64,000 bases of DNA from Mycolicibacterium sphagni (lineage in GTDB: Bacteria > Actinomycetota > Actinomycetes > Mycobacteriales > Mycobacteriaceae), in NCBI RefSeq assembly GCF_002250655.1, contig NZ_NOZR01000030.1:1-64000 (forward strand). The letters are read 5' to 3'. The position numbers and the translations under genes are program-made. Under the pieces are notes generated by a model. The model had not been told where the DNA came from. It saw only the letters and a list, made by a program, of their open reading frames with translations, and made no database searches. Numbering within the stretch: the stretch's first letter is position 1; every line of letters starts with the position of its first letter. This document shows, piece after piece, positions 59,716 through 64,000 of this stretch.

Positions 59716-60717
59716 ATGACGGGAACCGGGACCTCGCGTGTGCGGATAGGTGTTTTGGGCGCGGCGCACATCGCGCCGATGGCTCTGATCAACCCCGCCA
59801 AGCAGAACTCCGAGGTTGTGGTGAGTGCGGTGGCGGCGCGTAATCCTCAGCGTGCACAGACCTTTGCCCAGAAGTACGGCATCCCAACGGTGCACGACAG
59901 CTACGCCGCACTGGTCGCAGACCCCGGTATCGATGCCGTTTACAACCCGTTGCCCAATGCCATGCACGGCCGCTGGACACGGGCGGCATTGGCCGCCGGC
60001 AAGCATGTGATGTGCGAGAAGCCGCTGACTGCCAACGCTGCGGAGGCTCGCGAAATCGCCGCGCTGGCAGACGAATCAGGGCTGATCGTGATGGAGGCCT
60101 TCCATTACCGCTACCACCCGCTGGCCTTGCGGATCGAGGAGATCATCGCCTCGGGGGAGTTGGGTGCGCTGACCCGAGTGGAAGCCACCCTGTGCTATCC
60201 CCTACCGAAATTCTCCGATATCCGCTATGACTACGCGCTAGGCGGCGGAGCGCTCATGGATGCGGGCTGTTACACGGTGCACATGGCCCGGACGTTCGGC
60301 GGGGAAACGCCGGAAGTCGTTTCGGCACAGGCAAAACTGCACGACCCGCGAATCGACCGCGCCATGACCGCGGAGCTGCGGTTCCCGAGCGGTCACACCG
60401 GGCAGATCCATTGTTCGATCTGGTCGTCGGACGTGCTGAGAATGAGTGCCCGGGTGATCGGGGAGCGCGGGCACCTGCACGCCATCAACCCGCCGATGCC
60501 CCAACTGGGACACTGGCTCTCCGTCCGCGCCAATGGCAGCAGGAGGGCCGAACGATTCGGCCGCCGCACGTCCTACGCCTACCAGCTCGATGCTTTCGCG
60601 GCCGCGGTGCTGCGCAATGAACCGGTGAAGACTCCGCCGCAGGACGCCATCGAGAACATGACCGTGATCGACGCCATTTACCGCGCCGCCGGCCTTCCGC
60701 TGCGCGAGCCTGCCTAG
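59716..60717 (+). CDS. Gfo/Idh/MocA-family oxidoreductase
   Basis: NAD(P)-dependent dehydrogenase of 333 residues. The cofactor-binding N-terminus is RIGVLGAAHIAPMALINPA, the EKPLTANAAEA motif gives the family Glu-Lys-Pro, and AGCYTVHMARTFGG and FHYRYHP occupy substrate positions. Family substrates are sugars or cyclitols; none can be named. TAGAGT lies seven bases before the ATG, so the transcript is leaderless and separate from the CDF gene. The frame extends far upstream inside the CDF gene as a shadow. It overlaps lppI convergently by four bases. Confidence 0.85.
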   Translation: MTGTGTSRVRIGVLGAAHIAPMALINPAKQNSEVVVSAVAARNPQRAQTFAQKYGIPTVHDSYAALVADPGIDAVYNPLPNAMHGRWTRAALAAGKHVMCEKPLTANAAEAREIAALADESGLIVMEAFHYRYHPLALRIEEIIASGELGALTRVEATLCYPLPKFSDIRYDYALGGGALMDAGCYTVHMARTFGGETPEVVSAQAKLHDPRIDRAMTAELRFPSGHTGQIHCSIWSSDVLRMSARVIGERGHLHAINPPMPQLGHWLSVRANGSRRAERFGRRTSYAYQLDAFAAAVLRNEPVKTPPQDAIENMTVIDAIYRAAGLPLREPA

Positions 60718-61403
60718 CAGACGTACTGGATACCGATTCCCTCCGGCGGCGTCGCCTGCCGTGCGCACGCGAACGCGTCGACTCCATCGGCGCTCAGTCG
60801 CACCGCTGACTGGTGCGCGTAGTCCACGCACAACAGGGCGGTGGCGTCGGTGCGGCAGCGGTAGTCGCCGAATGACAGTGAAGCCTCAGACGGCAGTTCG
60901 CGGCCCTGCCCGTTCGCGAAGCGGCCCGGGTCGCCGTGCGCCGAACCGACCTGCACGCTGCCGCCGCCGAAGTCCACCCAGCCGCCCTTCCACTGCCCGT
61001 AAACATCCTGCGGCCGAGGCGGGGGATCGTTCAGGTCCACCAGGCACGCCAGCGCCGGGGAACCGTGCTTGGCATCGGTCATGCAGGTGGTGCCTGCCGG
61101 CGTGGTGAACGCGACGTCGTCGCCGAGATCGGTGGTGACACCGCCGCGTAGTGCGATGTGGTACTGGGTGGAATCGAGCGGCGGAGCGGCCTCGATCCAC
61201 TTGGTGGCCTCGGCGATCGGCACGCCTGCCGCAGGTGCCGGTGTCGCCGAGGTGGTCGACGTCGGTGATGGCGGGGCTGTCGATGACCCCGACGTGCGCG
61301 ACGGAGTGATCGGTGTCAGTTGAGTCTGGCGCGCCTGGCCGCTCGTTGACCCGGAACATCCCGCGACCAGCAGCGACGCGGCGAGTAGCACGGCGATCCG
61401 CAT
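60714..61403 (-). CDS. lppI: Lipoprotein LppI
   Basis: A 229-residue exported lipoprotein. The signal peptide MRIAVLLAASLLVAGCSG carries lipobox VAGC with Cys16. A Thr/Ser/Pro-rich linker (about 18-60) leads to a domain with Cys pairs at TTCMTDA and LACLVD, YRCRTD and LLCVDY, and FACARQ with YVC at the end. The function is unknown. TAGCCT lies six bases before the ATG (leaderless). It diverges from lipT and corresponds to Rv2046, keeping the M. tuberculosis lppI-lipT arrangement. Confidence 0.85.
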   Translation of the reverse strand: MRIAVLLAASLLVAGCSGSTSGQARQTQLTPITPSRTSGSSTAPPSPTSTTSATPAPAAGVPIAEATKWIEAAPPLDSTQYHIALRGGVTTDLGDDVAFTTPAGTTCMTDAKHGSPALACLVDLNDPPPRPQDVYGQWKGGWVDFGGGSVQVGSAHGDPGRFANGQGRELPSEASLSFGDYRCRTDATALLCVDYAHQSAVRLSADGVDAFACARQATPPEGIGIQYVC

Positions 61404-61409
61404 CCCGAC

Positions 61410-61415
61410 AGGCTA
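61410..61415 (-). promoter_or_regulatory. -10 hexamer of lppI (leaderless)
   Basis: TAGCCT on the minus strand ends six bases before the lppI ATG. It forms one half of the divergent lppI/lipT promoter region. Confidence 0.5.
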
Positions 61416-61467
61416 GCGGTACCGGCCCGGCGTGGTTGTCAGGCGCGTCGAGACGCCAATTGTTCGC

Positions 61468-61473
61468 TACCGT
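61468..61473 (+). promoter_or_regulatory. -10 hexamer of lipT (leaderless)
   Basis: TACCGT ends six bases before the ATG at 61480, which selects that start over the in-frame start at 61432. Confidence 0.55.
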
Positions 61474-61479
61474 CAGGTA

Positions 61480-63000
61480 ATGCACGAACACACCGTCCGC
61501 GCTACCACCGGCAGCGGCGTCGTCGAGGGATTCACCCGCAGCGGGGTGAACAGGTGGCGTTCGATTCCCTACGCCCGCCCGCCGGTCGGGGCACTGCGGT
61601 TCCGCGCGCCGCAGCCGCCGCAGACCTGGCGCGGGGTGCGGTACTGCCACGGTTTCGCTAACTGCGCCCCTCAGCAGCGGCGTTACACGATGCTGGGGGT
61701 GGGTAAGTACCAGCCGATGGGCGAGGACTGCCTGACGCTCAATGTCGTGACCCCGCAATGGCCGGACGCCGAGCCGGATCACGAACCGTTGCCGGTGATG
61801 TTCTTCATCCACGGCGGGGGCTACCTCATGGGCAGCTCGGCCACCCCCCTCTATGACGGCGCCGCACTGGCCCGCCGTGGCTGCGTCTATGTGTCGGTGA
61901 ACTATCGCCTCGGCGCGCTCGGCTGCGTCGACCTGTCCGCGCTGTCCACGCCGGACACCCCGATCGACAGCAACCTTTTCCTGCGTGATCTGGTGATGGC
62001 GTTGCGCTGGGTGCGTGACAACATCGGAGCCTTCGGTGGCGACCCGCACAATGTGACGATCTTCGGCGAGAGTGCCGGCGCGCATGCCGTCGCGACGCTG
62101 CTGGCCGTTCCCGACGCCGAAGGCCTTTTCGCCCAAGCGATTTCCGAGAGCCCGGCGTCCGGGTTGGTAAGCGGCCCGCAGACCGCCGCCAAGATCGCCG
62201 GGAAGTTCGCTGCCCTATTGGGGGCGGGCCCGGACGACGGCGCCGAAACGGTGATGCGCGCCCGGCCCAGGGACTTGGTCGATGCACTGGATACCCTGCT
62301 GGTCCGGAGTCTGGATGACATGGATGGCGCTTTCTCGCTGGGACCTACCTATGGCGACGACATCCTGCCCGACGACCCGGTCGAGGCCATGCGGCGCGGC
62401 GCGGCTCACAAGGTGCCATTGATCGTCGGCACCAACGCTGACGAGGGCAAGCTGTTCACCCGATTCATGAAGCTGCTGCCGACCACTGAGTCGGCGATCG
62501 AACGGCTGCTGTCTACCGCTGAACCCGAAGCGCGAGAACGTATTACGTCCGCTTACCCGGGATACCCGAAACCGGCCGCCTGCGTTGCTCTCGGTGGCGA
62601 TTTCGCATTCGGGACGGCCGCCTGGCAGATCGCCGAGGCGCACAGCCTCCATGCGCCCACCTACGTCTACCGCTACGACTATGCGCCGCGGACGCTGCAT
62701 TGGTCGGGACTTGGCGCCACCCACGCGACCGAGTTGCTCGCCGTCTTCGACATCTATCGCACTCGGTTCGGCTCGGCGTTGACGGCGGCGATGGACCGGC
62801 GGTCGGCGCTGACCGTGAGTCGCGACCTGCAGGCGCGTTGGCGTAGCTTCAGCCGCACCGGCGTGCCCGGCGAGGGGTGGCCCCGCTACACCGAACCGGA
62901 GCGTCCGGTGCTGGTATTCGACCGCCGTACTCGGGTCGAAAACGACCCGAACGCACTTCGCCGAACGGCCTGGGAAGGGTTTTCGCTAGCCAGCAGCTAG
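61480..63000 (+). CDS. lipT: Type-B carboxylesterase LipT
   Basis: Alpha/beta hydrolase of 506 residues of the carboxylesterase/lipase type. The oxyanion hole is FFIHGGGYLMG (His111), the nucleophile elbow is FGESAGAHAV with Ser198, the acidic residue lies in IVGTNADEG and the catalytic His in LGATHATELLAVFD. It should hydrolyse carboxyl esters; natural substrates are unknown. The ATG at 61480 is favoured by TACCGT six bases upstream and by length (M. tuberculosis LipT, Rv2045c, 511 residues). No signal peptide is seen. Confidence 0.9.
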   Translation: MHEHTVRATTGSGVVEGFTRSGVNRWRSIPYARPPVGALRFRAPQPPQTWRGVRYCHGFANCAPQQRRYTMLGVGKYQPMGEDCLTLNVVTPQWPDAEPDHEPLPVMFFIHGGGYLMGSSATPLYDGAALARRGCVYVSVNYRLGALGCVDLSALSTPDTPIDSNLFLRDLVMALRWVRDNIGAFGGDPHNVTIFGESAGAHAVATLLAVPDAEGLFAQAISESPASGLVSGPQTAAKIAGKFAALLGAGPDDGAETVMRARPRDLVDALDTLLVRSLDDMDGAFSLGPTYGDDILPDDPVEAMRRGAAHKVPLIVGTNADEGKLFTRFMKLLPTTESAIERLLSTAEPEARERITSAYPGYPKPAACVALGGDFAFGTAAWQIAEAHSLHAPTYVYRYDYAPRTLHWSGLGATHATELLAVFDIYRTRFGSALTAAMDRRSALTVSRDLQARWRSFSRTGVPGEGWPRYTEPERPVLVFDRRTRVENDPNALRRTAWEGFSLASS

Positions 63001-63071
63001 CGTGACCAGGTTCGAGTTGACACCCGTCAAGAAATGACGGGAAAACCCTTCGTCTGGCCCCGGGTCTGGCC

Positions 63072-63077
63072 TAAGTT
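63072..63077 (+). promoter_or_regulatory. -10 hexamer of the phosphotransferase gene (leaderless)
   Basis: TAAGTT ends seven bases before the GTG at 63085, the same arrangement as upstream of dop and pafA. Confidence 0.5.
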
Positions 63078-63084
63078 TGGTCGC

Positions 63085-64000
63085 GTGCAGACCAACGACA
63101 TCGTCATCGAAACTCCGGGAGACTTGACCGCCGAGTGGCTCAGCGCTGCCATCGGGGCCGCCGTCGCCGGATTCACCGTCGACCGCATCGGTACCGGCCA
63201 GATGAGCGAGTGCTACCGGGTCGGGCTGACGTACACCGACGGCGCCGACGGTCCGGCCTCGGTGGTCCTCAAGGTCGCCGCCACCGATCCGATGAGTAGG
63301 CAGACCGGCCTGGCGCTGGGTCTCTATGAGCGGGAGGTGAAGTTCTACTCCGATGTGGCGCCGCGTCTCGGCGGCCCGATCGCCGAGTGCTACCACACCG
63401 CGTACGACCCGCATACCGGAATCTTCGCGCTGCTCCTCGACGACGCCGCCCCGGCCGAGGTGGGCGACGAAATCCGTGGCGCCACAATTGCCGACGCTAT
63501 GTTGGCGCTCGCTGAGCTGGGCCGTCTGCACGCCCCGGTGATCGGCAACGAGAGCCTGGCCGAGGCTGAATGGCTCACCCGTGCCGCTCCGCTGAACCAG
63601 GCTCTGGTCGGGCAACTGTGGGCCGGATTTGCCGATCGCTACGGCGATGCGATCACTTCCGATCAGCGGCTGGTGTGCGAACGCCTGGTGGCCAGCTTCG
63701 ACGCCTACCTCGCCAATGAAACGGTAGCCGAGCGAGTCAAGGGCCTGGTACACGGCGATTATCGGCTGGACAACATGCTGTTCGGTCGTCCCGGTTCCCG
63801 GCGCGATCTCACCGTGGTCGACTGGCAGACCGTCACTTGGGGCCCAGCGATGACCGATGTCGCCTACTTCATCGGCTGTGCTATCGCGGTCGAGGACCGT
63901 CGCGCGCACTACGACGAGCTGCTGCGCGCGTATCACCAAGGGCTTGGCTCTGATTCGGTGATCACCCTGCACGAGGTGCGAGACGGTGTGCGGCACCAGA
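63085..64000 (+). CDS. Phosphotransferase (APH/EcKinase-like), 3' truncated by window end
   Basis: The first 305 codons of a gene that runs off the right edge. The kinase-like fold of the aminoglycoside phosphotransferase/ecdysteroid kinase group is recognisable: GQMSECYRVGL as nucleotide loop, SVVLKVAA with the conserved Lys, LVHGDYRLDNMLF with catalytic Asp and Asn, and VVDWQTVTWGPAMTDVAYF with the metal-binding Asp. In mycobacteria such proteins are common and mostly uncharacterised, often tied to lipid or xenobiotic metabolism. GTG at 63085 with TAAGTT seven bases upstream sets the start. Confidence 0.85.
   Translation, partial: MQTNDIVIETPGDLTAEWLSAAIGAAVAGFTVDRIGTGQMSECYRVGLTYTDGADGPASVVLKVAATDPMSRQTGLALGLYEREVKFYSDVAPRLGGPIAECYHTAYDPHTGIFALLLDDAAPAEVGDEIRGATIADAMLALAELGRLHAPVIGNESLAEAEWLTRAAPLNQALVGQLWAGFADRYGDAITSDQRLVCERLVASFDAYLANETVAERVKGLVHGDYRLDNMLFGRPGSRRDLTVVDWQTVTWGPAMTDVAYFIGCAIAVEDRRAHYDELLRAYHQGLGSDSVITLHEVRDGVRHQ

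Noticed and set aside
1..64000. tRNA, rRNA, prophage or CRISPR features
   Set aside because: None was recognised on reading both strands; tRNAs could be missed without a covariance search.

Overview
The window is high-GC actinobacterial DNA, almost certainly a rapidly growing Mycobacterium (Mycolicibacterium). The gene order follows the M. tuberculosis segment Rv2119 down to Rv2045c. It carries diagnostic mycobacterial genes (mpa, dop, pup, prcBA, pafABC, helY, rbpA, ppm1, lppK, lppI, lipT). Lnt and Ppm1 are separate overlapping genes, whereas they are fused in M. tuberculosis. M. tuberculosis names and lengths are quoted from memory of that genome; no search was run.

Layout. 0-1.7 kb: a less GC-rich accessory edge with an FkbM-type methyltransferase. 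1.7-4.9 kb: RecB-like nuclease, TrmI, a DUF503 protein and two related exported proteins (LppK and an Mtb12-like antigen). 5.0-18.6 kb: the Pup-proteasome system (mpa, dop, pup-prcB-prcA, pafA, pafB-pafC). It is interrupted by a membrane protein with a frame break, a secreted lipoprotein with an S1 protease triad, and a WXG100-like/alpha-beta hydrolase pair. 18.7-23.6 kb: tatA, tatC, helY and a DUF4333 membrane protein. 23.6-27.4 kb: 5'-3' exonuclease, VOC protein, hotdog-like protein, PepE and an F420-dependent biliverdin reductase homologue. 27.5-28.9 kb: a TnpB-only IS605-type element.

28.9-44.5 kb: aerobic cobalamin synthesis. SDR-cobL-cobM-cobK on the plus strand meets cobG-cobH-cobIJ on the minus strand, and cobN lies farther on. 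Between cobG and cobN sit a decayed flavin monooxygenase, a DUF4129/MoxR/DUF58 operon and a TauD-type dioxygenase. 44.5-50.8 kb: two tandem PPOX proteins, FxsA, an amidohydrolase, lnt-ppm1, rbpA and a small zinc-finger protein. 50.9-54.6 kb: ssuC-ssuB-ssuA-ssuD for alkanesulfonate use. 54.6-58.2 kb: a SpeE-like/DUF350/DUF4247/DUF2617/DUF4178 cluster (Rv2601-Rv2597 type). 58.4-64 kb: a KmtR-type metal sensor with its CDF exporter, a Gfo/Idh/MocA oxidoreductase, LppI, LipT and a truncated phosphotransferase.

Working together: Dop deamidates Pup, PafA ligates it, Mpa unfolds the conjugates and PrcBA degrades them, while PafBC senses DNA damage. Many genes start 6-8 nt after a TANNNT hexamer, the signature of leaderless mycobacterial transcripts, and this decides several starts. 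The points most worth a second look are the protease and WXG100/hydrolase genes inside the proteasome locus, the TnpB element against the biliverdin reductase start, a nested palindrome at 23.6 kb, the kmtR operator on a leaderless start, the membrane-protein frame break, and a monooxygenase remnant that still has a promoter and abuts the MoxR operon.
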